A stretch of DNA of 20,144 bases from an uncultured Eubacteriales bacterium (GCA_949878535.1 CATLAS010000001.1:1-20144); one strand, 5' to 3'. Shown: positions 7,661-15,027, numbered from the stretch's first letter. Notes: generated by a model not told the origin, from the letters alone. Numbers and translations: made by a program.

Positions 7661-8854
7661 TTACGTTGCCGCATTTGGATCATATTCCACCGGATCAATG
7701 GGTTTTTGGGGTTTCACCCGGAAGGTAAGCGGCTCTGTTTTTTTCTCTTCCTGCTTTTTATCCTTGTTGGTTTCATCTTCCACTACGGTACGTGTCAGGG
7801 TAATTTCATCCGATTTTTCATATTTTACCGTGACCCCGGACATATAGTATTCCACAAACGAAAGGGGGACCCATATGGATGTGCCGATTAGCCGGCAGGG
7901 TCCTGTCATGTTCATATTGACCCCATTGATATTTGCCGTTGAAGATCCCACAGCAAACAGCACTGCTTCCTCCATACCGTTTCCTGCACTATCACTTTCC
8001 GTTTTAGAGGGGATAATAAAGCGCATATAGTGAATGCTGCCCGCCATGGGCATATCCAGAAAGGATGCCAAACGGGTGAAATCGGTGTACAGCACGCCGC
8101 CATAGTATGCTGCGGAAGCGCCAGCTTCAAATGTGTCGTCTTTGCCGATGGTAAACGTTACAGCGTTATATTTTTCTACAGCGCCCCTGTGATATATTTT
8201 GAAGTATGCTCCCGCAGTGATTCCGCAAATCAACGCAAACACAATGATAAATCGTGCCAGTATCCCACGCACCTGGGCAAGCCGTTTTTTACGGCGCAAC
8301 TTCTTTTGGCGCAGGGCTTCCTGCCGTGCACGCTCCTGCCTTTGCCGCTGCTGACGGAGTTCCTCCTGCCGCCGCTGTCGGTAATACCGTTCAAAATCAG
8401 AAGCGGGATTTGCCCCTCCGGCGCCCTCCGGATAAATCCATCCGGATTTGCCCCTGCGCTGGGGCGGACGAGGTGTGCCCCGCTTTGGTTCAGGCTGTCT
8501 CCCTTCCGGCGGACGCATTGGACGCTGCCCCTGGGGCGGTCTTTTTTTCTGCCCTGGATTTGCAGCCGGCCGGGGCTGTGCAGCAGGTCTCCCTGCCTGT
8601 GGACGAGGCGGCATAGGTTTCCTCTGCGCCCCTCCCGATGCCGTGCCCGGTCGGGGCGGCATACTGCGTGGGGGATCAGTAGGACGCACAGGCTGTGCTC
8701 CATACACTGCCCGCGCCTTATGCTGCGGTGCGTTTGATGGGGGAGGGCCGCTGGGTTTCCGTGGGCGGACAATGGTTCCGTCCGCATTGACATAGCCCCG
8801 AGATGCGGGGCGGGAGCCATATGTTTTATTGTTCACAGCCTCGCCCCCAGTCAA
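7661..8854 (-). CDS. Pro/Arg-rich single-pass membrane protein with extracytoplasmic stalk-like (copper amine oxidase N-like) domain
   Basis: About 397 residues. Residues 1-140 are disordered and rich in Pro, Arg, Gly and Gln. Residues 155-193 form a highly basic, Gln/Arg/Lys-rich helix. One membrane segment (about 198-218, FIIVFALICGITAGAYF) follows, so the basic part is cytoplasmic and the rest outside. Residues about 245-357 resemble the copper amine oxidase N-terminal (stalk) fold: a VNM-type strand, then WVPLSFVEYYMSGVTVKYE, then a final strand ITLTR. The tail is Lys/Glu-rich. The start could be TTG at 8854 (AGGAAG 11 nt upstream) or GTG at 8836 (GGGGG 7 nt upstream). It sits 21 nt after the methyltransferase stop and 36 nt before aroK, in the same operon. 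Its role is unknown; the basic tail might bind nucleic acid or acidic lipid. Confidence 0.85.
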   Translation of the reverse strand: MTGGEAVNNKTYGSRPASRGYVNADGTIVRPRKPSGPPPSNAPQHKARAVYGAQPVRPTDPPRSMPPRPGTASGGAQRKPMPPRPQAGRPAAQPRPAANPGQKKRPPQGQRPMRPPEGRQPEPKRGTPRPPQRRGKSGWIYPEGAGGANPASDFERYYRQRRQEELRQQRQRQERARQEALRQKKLRRKKRLAQVRGILARFIIVFALICGITAGAYFKIYHRGAVEKYNAVTFTIGKDDTFEAGASAAYYGGVLYTDFTRLASFLDMPMAGSIHYMRFIIPSKTESDSAGNGMEEAVLFAVGSSTANINGVNMNMTGPCRLIGTSIWVPLSFVEYYMSGVTVKYEKSDEITLTRTVVEDETNKDKKQEEKKTEPLTFRVKPQKPIDPVEYDPNAAT

Positions 8855-8875
8855 ATCGTGTACTGCTTCCTGTAT

Positions 8876-9430
8876 CTACTTTGTTTCTGCAATCATAAAA
8901 TACGGAGATGTGGGAGAATTGAGCATCTGAAATTTTGCAATACTCAGCTTGTACCGGCTGAGGGTGGCAAAATATGCCTGCAATGCCTCTCCCTCCGCAG
9001 CCCCTTCCGGATGCCCCGGATAAACTGCTACCATAAGGATGCTATCCCGTCCCAGCATAGACAGCGCGCCCTCTACCGCAGGGAGTGTTGTCTCCCGCAT
9101 GGTAGTCAGCGCTTTGTTGCCGCTGCCCGGCATATATCCCAAATTGAACATACCTGCCCGGATGGGACCTGAAACACATTCTTTGGCCAAATGATGGGAG
9201 CGGCAGTACAGCTCCCAGTTATTTGGACAATTTTCCTCCCGCAAACGGCGGGCTGTGCTTTCCAGAGCGGCAGGCTGAATGTCAAAAGCTGCAACCCACC
9301 CTGTTTCCCCGACCGTTTTGGAAAGGAACGCGGTGTCGTGTCCGTTGCCCATTGTAAAATCACAGGCTGTATCACCCGGCCCGAGATGGGTCAGAATAAA
9401 ATGTTTTTGTAATGCAAGCAAATCCACCAT
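8876..9430 (-). CDS. mnmM: SAM-dependent methyltransferase of the YtqB/MnmM (rRNA_methylase-like) family
   Basis: The 184-residue class I methyltransferase has motif I DFTMGNGHDT (24-33), the acidic ribose-binding strand AFDIQ (48-52), the family signature FNLGYMPGSG (95-104) and YPGHPEG (137-143). This combination is characteristic of Bacillus YtqB, which has been assigned as MnmM, the methyltransferase completing the mnm5s2U wobble modification in tRNA. Its ATG overlaps the iorB stop (TAATG), so translation is coupled to iorB. There is no obvious functional link between tRNA wobble modification and indolepyruvate oxidation. Family assignment is strong; the exact substrate in this organism is inferred from homology. 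Confidence 0.9.
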   Translation of the reverse strand: MVDLLALQKHFILTHLGPGDTACDFTMGNGHDTAFLSKTVGETGWVAAFDIQPAALESTARRLREENCPNNWELYCRSHHLAKECVSGPIRAGMFNLGYMPGSGNKALTTMRETTLPAVEGALSMLGRDSILMVAVYPGHPEGAAEGEALQAYFATLSRYKLSIAKFQMLNSPTSPYFMIAETK

Positions 9431-10014
9431 TACTGCACATCCTGATGTGCTGCCGCCATATCAAAGGCACGCAGATTGATTTCCCGCGCCTTTGCAGGAA
9501 CACATTCCTCTACCGCGCCCCGAAGCACTGCCGCGTCAAAGCCCAGCACGTGGGCGCCAAGTCCGATCAGCGCCACGTTGGCTGCCCGCACGTTGCCCGC
9601 TTCTTCTGCAATGGCTGCTGCATCTTTTGCAATGATATTTACGCCTAGCGCATCTATTTTCTCTGCCAAATCTGCCGGATACTCCGCTGCGCCGATAATA
9701 ACCGGCATAGGGTTGATTTCCTGGGTGGAGGTAATCAATGTCCCACCGGGTTTCAGAAAAGGCAGCCATCTTGCCGCTTCCAAAAGTTCAAAGGACAGAA
9801 TCACATCTGCTTCTCCCTGGCAAATTACAGGGGAATTTACCTTCTCCCCGTAGCGCACATACGTTACAACTGAGCCGCCGCGCTGACTCATGCCGTGCAC
9901 TTCGGAAATCTTCACTTCATATCCGCCTGCCGTAGCGGCAGCCCCTAAAATTCTGCTTGCCAGAAGGGAGCCTTGCCCGCCAACGCCGACGATCATTATA
10001 TTTTTTGTTGTCAT
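9430..10014 (-). CDS. iorB: Indolepyruvate:ferredoxin oxidoreductase, beta subunit
   Basis: The 194-residue protein starts MTTKNIMIVGVGGQGSLLAS. This is the gamma-type pyruvate:ferredoxin oxidoreductase fold with the VGxGGQG nucleotide-binding-like loop, followed by the family motif EVHGMSQRGGSVVTYVR. With IorA it oxidatively decarboxylates aryl pyruvates (indolepyruvate, phenylpyruvate) to aryl-acetyl-CoA and reduces ferredoxin. I place the start at 10014, because GAGGAA lies 7 nt upstream; an ATG two codons earlier (10020) is possible. Longer in-frame extensions run into iorA coding sequence and look spurious. The gap to the iorA stop is 14 nt, and its own stop overlaps the next start. The complex is cytoplasmic. 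Confidence 0.94.
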   Translation of the reverse strand: MTTKNIMIVGVGGQGSLLASRILGAAATAGGYEVKISEVHGMSQRGGSVVTYVRYGEKVNSPVICQGEADVILSFELLEAARWLPFLKPGGTLITSTQEINPMPVIIGAAEYPADLAEKIDALGVNIIAKDAAAIAEEAGNVRAANVALIGLGAHVLGFDAAVLRGAVEECVPAKAREINLRAFDMAAAHQDVQ

Positions 10015-10028
10015 ATTCATTTTCCTCG

Positions 10029-11780
10029 TTATTCTTCCATTGTAGATGAAAATGCATCGAAAGGACACATCTGTTCGCAAAGTCCGCAGCCTACGCACAT
10101 GCTTGCGTCAACCTTTGCTTTTACGCCGTCCTCTCCTGCCACCATGGAAATACAGGGACATCCAATTTTCATGCATGCCTTGCAGCTGCGGCACTTTTCC
10201 CGGTCAACCTGCAGCGGGGGCTTCTTTTCCACACCCTTCAAAAGGGCGCAGGGGCGGCGGCAGATCACAACAGAAGCTGCATCTGCGGCAAGTTCTTCTT
10301 TCAGAACCTTCTCCAACTCGGCAGGCTGGGCAGGGTCTACCACACGAATGTGCTCTCTTGCAACACCCAGTCCGGCGCAAATATCCTCCAGACAGATATA
10401 GGGAGCAGGCTGATTTTTCAAAGTAAGTCCGGTCAGGGGGTTCTGCTGGTGTCCGGTCATGCCGGTAATCCGGTTATCCAAAATAATTACGGTGGATGCA
10501 CCGCCGTTGTAAATAATATTTACAAGGCCGGTCATGCCGGAATGCATGAAGGTAGAGTCGCCGATTACGGCTACAGACCCTGAATCGTCTCCCCGTACTT
10601 TATTAAACCCATGAAGTGCGGAAATAGATGCGCCCATACATAGGGTTGTGTCCATTGCACTGAGAGGTGCCACAGCGCCCAAGGTATAACAGCCAATATC
10701 GCCTGACACAGTCAGTCCCATTTTCTTCAAGGTATAGAACACACCGCGGTGGGGACATCCGGGACATAGTACCGGCGGGCGCACAGGAATTTCGTCTGCA
10801 ACCGACACGGTACAGGGTTCCTCGCCCAGCAATTTTTCCCGGAGCAGCTCCTGGGAATACTCTCCACACAGGGGGAGTACGTCTTTGCCGGTAACCTGAA
10901 TACCCAGAGAGCGGCAGAAGTTTTCGATCACGCCATCCAGTTCCTCGATAACCACAACAGAATCCACAGATGCGGCAAATTCACGAATCTGCTTTTTCGA
11001 CAGGGGATGAATCAGTCCCAGCTTCAAATAAGAAGCGCTGTCGCCGTATACTTCTTTTGCATAGTTGTAGCAGTTGCCTGCGGTAATCACACCAACGGCG
11101 GTACCGCCAATTTCCACCCGGTTGAGAGGACTATGATATGCATATTCTGCCAGATCAGCAAGACGCTGTTCCACAACGGGATGGCGCCGCTTTGCATTTC
11201 CGGGCATCATAACCCGTTTTGTGGGATCTTTTGTATACTCCAGAATCGGCTTTTCTGTCCGTTCCTCCAGCTCTACTGCGCCGCCGGAATGGGACACACG
11301 GGTAGTAAGCCGCAGGATAAAGGGGGTATCAAACTGTTCGGAAAGTTCATATGCAAGCTTGACAAACTCTTTGCATTCCGCGGAATCGGCAGGCTCGATC
11401 ATTGGCAATTTTGCGCCAATAGCATAATGCCTGCTGTCCTGCTCGTTTTGGGAAGAATGCATTCCCGGATCATCGGCAACGCCGATGACCAATCCGCCGC
11501 CAACACCTGTGTAAGCAGTGATAAACAGGGGATCTGCCGCAACGTTCAGACCAACGTGCTTCATAGCGGAAAAGGCGCGTCCGCCGCCGAAGCTTGCACC
11601 CAGTGCTGACTCCAGTGCCACTTTCTCATTCGGCGCCCATTCAGCATAAATTTCGTCATATTTTGCTGCAAATTCAGATATTTCCGTGCTGGGTGTGCCG
11701 GGATAACTGGATACAAACCGCACGCCGGCTTCATACAGTCCTCTTGCGACTGCTTCATTGCCAAGCATTATTTTTTTCAT
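10029..11780 (-). CDS. iorA: Indolepyruvate:ferredoxin oxidoreductase, alpha subunit
   Basis: The 583-residue protein starts MKKIMLGNEAVARG. The N-terminal pyrimidine-binding half contains SSYPGTPSTEI. The C-terminal thiamine-diphosphate half contains CPGCPHRG and GDSTFMHSG followed by the downstream NGG, matching the GDS...N Mg-TPP motif. A terminal 2[4Fe-4S] ferredoxin module has CRSCKACMKIGCP, with four residues before the last Cys as is usual in IorA, and CVGCGLCEQMCP. The start at 11780 is chosen because AAAGGAA lies 9-10 nt upstream and a consensus promoter places transcription start near 11827, which excludes the longer frame. The reduced ferredoxin made here is a plausible electron donor for the hydrogenase encoded at 15142-16566. 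Confidence 0.96.
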   Translation of the reverse strand: MKKIMLGNEAVARGLYEAGVRFVSSYPGTPSTEISEFAAKYDEIYAEWAPNEKVALESALGASFGGGRAFSAMKHVGLNVAADPLFITAYTGVGGGLVIGVADDPGMHSSQNEQDSRHYAIGAKLPMIEPADSAECKEFVKLAYELSEQFDTPFILRLTTRVSHSGGAVELEERTEKPILEYTKDPTKRVMMPGNAKRRHPVVEQRLADLAEYAYHSPLNRVEIGGTAVGVITAGNCYNYAKEVYGDSASYLKLGLIHPLSKKQIREFAASVDSVVVIEELDGVIENFCRSLGIQVTGKDVLPLCGEYSQELLREKLLGEEPCTVSVADEIPVRPPVLCPGCPHRGVFYTLKKMGLTVSGDIGCYTLGAVAPLSAMDTTLCMGASISALHGFNKVRGDDSGSVAVIGDSTFMHSGMTGLVNIIYNGGASTVIILDNRITGMTGHQQNPLTGLTLKNQPAPYICLEDICAGLGVAREHIRVVDPAQPAELEKVLKEELAADAASVVICRRPCALLKGVEKKPPLQVDREKCRSCKACMKIGCPCISMVAGEDGVKAKVDASMCVGCGLCEQMCPFDAFSSTMEE

Positions 11781-11833
11781 GTATGTAAATTCCTTTCTTT
11801 GGGCAGTACACTTTCTTATAAACTTCATCTAAT

Positions 11834-11862
11834 ATTATACTGTGCCGTGCGAATTGTGTCAA
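11834..11862 (-). promoter_or_regulatory. Consensus housekeeping promoter of the iorAB operon
   Basis: On the minus strand TTGACA (11862-11857) and TATAAT (11839-11834) are both perfect and 17 bp apart. Transcription would begin near 11827, leaving a leader of about 46 nt before iorA. No riboswitch-like structure is visible in this short leader, so expression looks constitutive or controlled by an unseen factor. Confidence 0.85.
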
Positions 11863-11908
11863 GGGGAAGGCTATTTTGTCCTCCGGTATTTTCCGGAAGT
11901 TCGGATTT

Positions 11909-12442
11909 TTACCGCTTCTCTTTTTCGTTTTTTGTTTTCCCTTTATGTCGGTGCAGTTTGTCTGCTCCTTCCTGCTTCAAAAGGGCGGCTGCCCGGAGAA
12001 ATGCAGCAGCAGGGCAAAGGAACAGCAAAGCGCATAGGGAAAGCCCCAGCGTTAGAATCATGCCAGGTTTGTCCGTCCAGGAGGCGCATAGATCCGTCCA
12101 TAGCAGGAGGGGGACCGTCCACAAAAATGGAACGGACACCACAACGGGACGAATCAGCTTTTTCCCGGTAAATATTGTCCCCAGGACAATTACAATACAG
12201 ATCCCCGCAGCAGCAGCAGTTATGGAAAAGAACATCCGCAGCAGGGTTTCTCCGTCGTTTTCTCTGGTATGATTCAGAAAGAACAGAACGGTACCTGTGC
12301 ACAGTCCGATCAGTCCAGCGATGGACACTGTAAGAAATCCATATCCAACACGGCAAAACCATTTTCTGCTTGGTGCAGAACCAGCAAGAAATACTGCGCC
12401 GGCTCCTGCAGCAATACAAACAGCAATCCATACATACAGCAT
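11909..12442 (-). CDS. Small polytopic membrane protein, unknown function
   Basis: The 177-residue protein has about five hydrophobic segments (near residues 3-20, 33-57, 69-92, 98-116 and 128-154) and a short, strongly basic C-terminal tail (KLHRHKGKTKNEKEKR) that should be cytoplasmic. The start is ATG at 12442 with a weak AGG about 12 nt upstream. It ends about 47 nt before the -35 box of the ior promoter, and I see no terminator between, so read-through into ior is possible. A longer overlapping frame on the same strand has poor composition and runs into repeats, so I prefer this one. No family is recognised. Confidence 0.7.
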   Translation of the reverse strand: MLYVWIAVCIAAGAGAVFLAGSAPSRKWFCRVGYGFLTVSIAGLIGLCTGTVLFFLNHTRENDGETLLRMFFSITAAAAGICIVIVLGTIFTGKKLIRPVVVSVPFLWTVPLLLWTDLCASWTDKPGMILTLGLSLCALLFLCPAAAFLRAAALLKQEGADKLHRHKGKTKNEKEKR

Positions 12443-12530
12443 TGTAAAAAACCTGTCTTTCTTTATATTTATGATCTGGGAAGGGGGCTATCTCATTTTC
12501 TAAGCCTCCCAGGATAGAGAAACGGCTCAC

Positions 12531-12672
12531 TATAAGCCACCCACCGTATCCCAAGCCCCCTTGTGCAACGGGAGCGCGGCTGCAAGCCACCACCGTACCC
12601 CAAGCCCCTTTGTGCAACAGGAGCGCGGCTGCAAGCCACCACCGTATCCCAAAGCCCCCCTTGTGCAAAGGG
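12531..12672. repeat. 49-bp tandem repeat, two full units and a third fused to a palindromic element
   Basis: Units at about 12531-12581 and 12582-12630, plus the start of a third at 12631, share GCAAGCCACCACCGTA-CCCAAGCCCC-TTGTGCAA. Units 1 and 2 end GGAGCGCGGCT. The third runs directly into the left arm of the palindromic element at 12651. Repeats are contiguous with no spacers, so this is not a CRISPR array. It looks like duplicated left arms of the palindromic repeat with extra flank. Confidence 0.8.
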
Positions 12673-12797
12673 GGGTGGCGGCGGAGCCGGCGGGGGGATT
12701 GTCTGTACATACTGCCGATTTGTAATTTCTGTAAAATGATAAAAGAAACAATCCCTCACCCGCTCCGCGGGAGCTCCCTTTACACAAGGGAGCCTTT
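12651..12797 (+). repeat. Palindromic intergenic repeat element, copy 1
   Basis: The left arm (AAGCCCCCCTTGTGCAAAGG and on, then GGGGGATTGTC) and the right arm (ACAATCCCTCACC, then GAGCTCCCTTTACACAAGGG and AGCCTTT) are imperfect inverted copies. Each arm contains its own hairpin. The core from ATTGTC to ACAAT (12698-12752, 55 nt) includes ACTGCCGATTTG and AAAATGATA. The core matches copies 2 and 3 in the same orientation. It is most easily read as a small non-autonomous mobile or REP-like element. It encodes no credible protein. Confidence 0.85.
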
Positions 12798-13020
12798 AAT
12801 ATATTTTGTGGCTCCGCGGGAGCTCCCTATGGAGCCACGTAGTGGATCCTCACATGGGAGCCTTTAAGCTACGTGACATGCCCCTTTACACATGGAGCCT
12901 TTTTATATGGGTGCTTGCTCCATGACAGCTCCCTTTGCTGGGGGTACCTTTTCGCGTAGGTGCTGACTTTCGCTGTCGTTTTCCTTTACTGGGGGAAGTC
13001 TGATATAGTTTATACTCCAT
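12798..13020 (+). repeat. Row of degenerate right-arm half-units
   Basis: After copy 1 come decayed variants of the right arm, each a CTCCC-TT...GGGAGCCTTT hairpin: 12821-12867 (also found at 17197-17238), 12878-12904, 12927-12951 and 12977-13000. The spacing is about 50-60 bp. There is no gene here. Some hairpins with following T-runs could terminate transcription. Confidence 0.7.
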
Positions 13021-13066
13021 CGGCAGTTTCTGCCTTTTGCAGATCACTACACTTACTGTAAGTTTA

Positions 13067-13094
13067 TTGACAAATTCCTGGAAAGCGCTATAAT
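13067..13094 (+). promoter_or_regulatory. Consensus promoter facing into the 3' end of the DHH gene (antisense)
   Basis: TTGACA (13067-13072) and TATAAT (13089-13094) are both perfect, with a 16-bp spacer, on the plus strand. The predicted start near 13101 lies inside the 3' end of the minus-strand DHH gene, whose stop codon is at 13096-13098. No plus-strand gene follows until 14155. It could drive an antisense or long leader RNA, or be a relic. Confidence 0.65.
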
Positions 13095-13095
13095 A

Positions 13096-13998
13096 TTACC
13101 GATCTATCAGCATGCGTTCTAATGCGGGAATTACATCGTTTCCGCGGGAAAGAATTCTGGCATGCCGTGTTTTATTCCATGCATTTTCATCCCGATTGAA
13201 CAAATAAACATCCGTTATCTTTTCCAAAGGAATATAGCATAGGAATACCCAGTAATCATATGATTCGCTGAGGCATATTGATTTACAGCATTCCAGCAGC
13301 GTCCCCATCGGCACTGCCTTCTCCTTTTCCGCCTGCACGCAGCTGGAAGCAACACGGTACTTTCCGAAGGTATATGCACGGAAGTCGTTTTTCGCCAACA
13401 GATCCACAGGTTGGGTCAAATCTGTCAGGCACAGTCCGTCCCGCTCCAAAGCCGATAAATCAAAGTTCCACCGGGCGGCAGTTTCTATGATCCACGGCTT
13501 GTCCGCCTCTTGAAATTTCGTACTGCTGCAAGCACGGGTGTCCATATAAATAGAGGAAAGGGCAAGAAAATCCGTTTCCCGATCTGTTTGCAGTCCGTAC
13601 GCGGCTGCCTCTTGATATATGATCCGTCCGGCGGAGCTTGCCGAACGGTTCAGGTAAACGGGCATATCCGGTGCTTCTATAACAGGGTGATGATCCGCAC
13701 AGGCGATCACCTTGCCAGGCTGGGTTGTAGTATGGCAGTCACACAAAATCAGTACCGCATTTTTCGGAACTGGTGCAAACAACGCCCCCGGGTTATAGCC
13801 ATACTTTCGCAAGACTGCGTCGCTGTGTGCATCCATTTTTCCATACAGACAGATCTGTGCATTTACACCACACTGCTTTAGAAACTGCTGCATCAGCAGA
13901 CATGCCGCAGCGCTGTCATAATCCGGATGGAGATGTCCTGTTAGGACTATAGGGTGACCTGATGGATCCAAAATTGCCAGAATATCTGAAAACAGCAT
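13096..13998 (-). CDS. DHH/DHHA2-type phosphoesterase, related to class II inorganic pyrophosphatase
   Basis: The 300-residue protein has the length and layout of manganese-dependent class II pyrophosphatase. The metal-site residues are all present: GHLHPDYDSA (His22, Asp26, Asp28), LCDCH (Asp87), DHHP (102-105, the DHH motif with His103/104) and YMDTRA (Asp153). The C-terminal DHHA2-like part ends with LSRGNDVIPALER (283-295), where true pyrophosphatases usually have SRKKQVVP. The Arg is kept (Arg285) but the two phosphate-binding lysines are replaced by Gly286-Asn287. A changed substrate is therefore possible. The start is ATG at 13998 with GGAGG 6 nt upstream. It stands alone and divergent from the nucleoside hydrolase gene. 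Family confident; reaction uncertain. Confidence 0.85.
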   Translation of the reverse strand: MLFSDILAILDPSGHPIVLTGHLHPDYDSAAACLLMQQFLKQCGVNAQICLYGKMDAHSDAVLRKYGYNPGALFAPVPKNAVLILCDCHTTTQPGKVIACADHHPVIEAPDMPVYLNRSASSAGRIIYQEAAAYGLQTDRETDFLALSSIYMDTRACSSTKFQEADKPWIIETAARWNFDLSALERDGLCLTDLTQPVDLLAKNDFRAYTFGKYRVASSCVQAEKEKAVPMGTLLECCKSICLSESYDYWVFLCYIPLEKITDVYLFNRDENAWNKTRHARILSRGNDVIPALERMLIDR

Positions 13999-14032
13999 AC
14001 TTTACCTCCCCGCCAAGATTTTACATAGTATA

Positions 14033-14061
14033 AGTTTACCTTACCTATAGCGATTTGTCAA
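14033..14061 (-). promoter_or_regulatory. Promoter of the DHH gene
   Basis: Minus-strand TTGACA (14061-14056) is perfect; TAAACT (14038-14033) follows after 17 bp. A TATACT lies slightly further down but is spaced too far (22 bp). Transcription would start near 14026, about 28 nt before the ATG. Confidence 0.6.
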
Positions 14062-14064
14062 TTA

Positions 14065-14073
14065 TGTTATAAT
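14065..14073 (+). promoter_or_regulatory. Extended -10 promoter of the nucleoside hydrolase gene
   Basis: TGTTATAAT is a perfect extended -10 element (TG at 14065-14066, TATAAT at 14068-14073). No good -35 box is present at 14045-14050, as expected for extended -10 promoters. It lies just 3 bp from the -35 box of the divergent DHH promoter, so polymerases cannot occupy both at once. Confidence 0.6.
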
Positions 14074-14107
14074 AGCTGCAAAGCAGCTGCCAGCCGCTTT
14101 CGCAGCA

Positions 14108-14126
14108 AATTGCACTACGTGCAATT
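14108..14126 (+). promoter_or_regulatory. Leader hairpin before the nucleoside hydrolase gene
   Basis: AATTGCAC (14108-14115) and GTGCAATT (14119-14126) form a perfect 8-bp stem with a 3-nt loop in the leader of about 75 nt, 17 nt upstream of the Shine-Dalgarno GGAG. No T-run follows, so it is not a standard terminator. It may stabilise the mRNA or be a palindromic operator. Confidence 0.5.
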
Positions 14127-14154
14127 ATAAATCATGATATAAAGGAGAATGCCA

Positions 14155-15027
14155 ATGTTACCGGAAGAGATTATTGCCCATATCCAAAGCCAAAAAGTAA
14201 AGAAAATCATTGTGGATTGTGATGCAGGCGCCGACGGAGACGATCAATTTGCTCTGGGCTATGCTCTACGCTCTCCGGATCGGGTGGAGGTGCTCGCAGC
14301 CAATTCCGCGCCCTTTAATGAGAATAGTGGAGAAACTGTCTCTGCCGGCAAAGCAGAGTGTGAAGCGATTATTGCAGCAGCGGGGCTTGCCGAAAAAATC
14401 CCTGCGTTTGCAGGATCACCGGATTATATCACCCGTGCGGGGCATCCGCTGGAAAGTCCCGGGGCAGAAAATATACGCCGTGCAGTGCTTTCTATGAAGG
14501 AACCTGTATATGCAGTTGTCACCGGCTGCTGTACCAATGTGGCAAGCGCGCTGGCTATGTATCCCGAAATACGGGAACGGCTGATTGTGATATGGCTGGC
14601 GCTGGATGACCTGAACGGAGAAAATAATACAGGAGAATATAATTACCACAACGATATTGAAGGGGGAAAGCTGTTGTTTTCCCTTGCGGAAAATATGGTG
14701 CTGGTCTGCGCGGGAAAGGTGGTAGCGCCGTTCCGGCGCACAGATGATGAAATTGACGCACTGTTTAATGGAGAGAATCCATTGAGTATCTGGCTGCGCA
14801 GACGGTTCCGGGAAATTTCCTGGGCACAGGGGTTATGGGATCTTTGCGCCGAGGGACTTCTCATTTGTCCCGAAGCTTGTAAAATGGAAGTACACGACCG
14901 TCCTCTGTTTGGTGCAGACGGGGAAATTGTCGGGTTTGATTCGTCTCGCCGCATTGTAGTGGTAAATGAAAACGATCCGGGAAAGATTCTGCAGGACGCC
15001 GCCCGCCGAATCAATGCTTGTCTATAG
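14155..15027 (+). CDS. Nucleoside hydrolase (IunH/RihB-like family)
   Basis: The 290-residue protein has the calcium-binding N-terminal signature as DCDAGADGDDQFAL (about residues 21-34), the D-x-D-x-G-x-D-x-D-D variant of the family motif. TGCCTNVASAL matches TGPLTNLA (Asn128). EYNYHNDIEGGKLLF (Asn163, Asp167) matches the EFN-D-PEA segment. Near the C-terminus WDLCAEG (Trp228, Asp229) replaces the usual His-Asp pair; the metal-ligand Asp is kept. Such enzymes cleave ribonucleosides to base and ribose for salvage. The start is the second ATG (14155), 7 nt after GGAG. The ATG at 14149 is only 1 nt from it. The gene is monocistronic and ends at a bidirectional terminator. Confidence 0.9.
   Translation: MLPEEIIAHIQSQKVKKIIVDCDAGADGDDQFALGYALRSPDRVEVLAANSAPFNENSGETVSAGKAECEAIIAAAGLAEKIPAFAGSPDYITRAGHPLESPGAENIRRAVLSMKEPVYAVVTGCCTNVASALAMYPEIRERLIVIWLALDDLNGENNTGEYNYHNDIEGGKLLFSLAENMVLVCAGKVVAPFRRTDDEIDALFNGENPLSIWLRRRFREISWAQGLWDLCAEGLLICPEACKMEVHDRPLFGADGEIVGFDSSRRIVVVNENDPGKILQDAARRINACL

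Noticed and set aside
7263..8795. Several long plus-strand frames opposite aroK and the Pro/Arg-rich protein gene
   Set aside because: They arise from GC-rich codon bias of the minus-strand genes and show no domain features.
10015..10098. Longer N-terminus for iorB
   Set aside because: It would overlap the iorA coding end and adds a non-homologous basic stretch; GAGGAA is correctly placed for the 10014 start.
11781..11828. Longer N-terminus for iorA
   Set aside because: It would begin at the predicted transcription start, 6 bp beyond a perfect -10 box, with no room for a leader.
12531..12672. CRISPR-like array
   Set aside because: The 49-bp units are contiguous, with no unique spacers, and no cas genes are visible.
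11943..12710. 255-codon minus-strand frame overlapping the membrane protein gene
   Set aside because: It runs through the tandem repeats, has Arg/Cys/Pro-rich shadow composition, and conflicts with the well-formed five-helix frame at 11909-12442.
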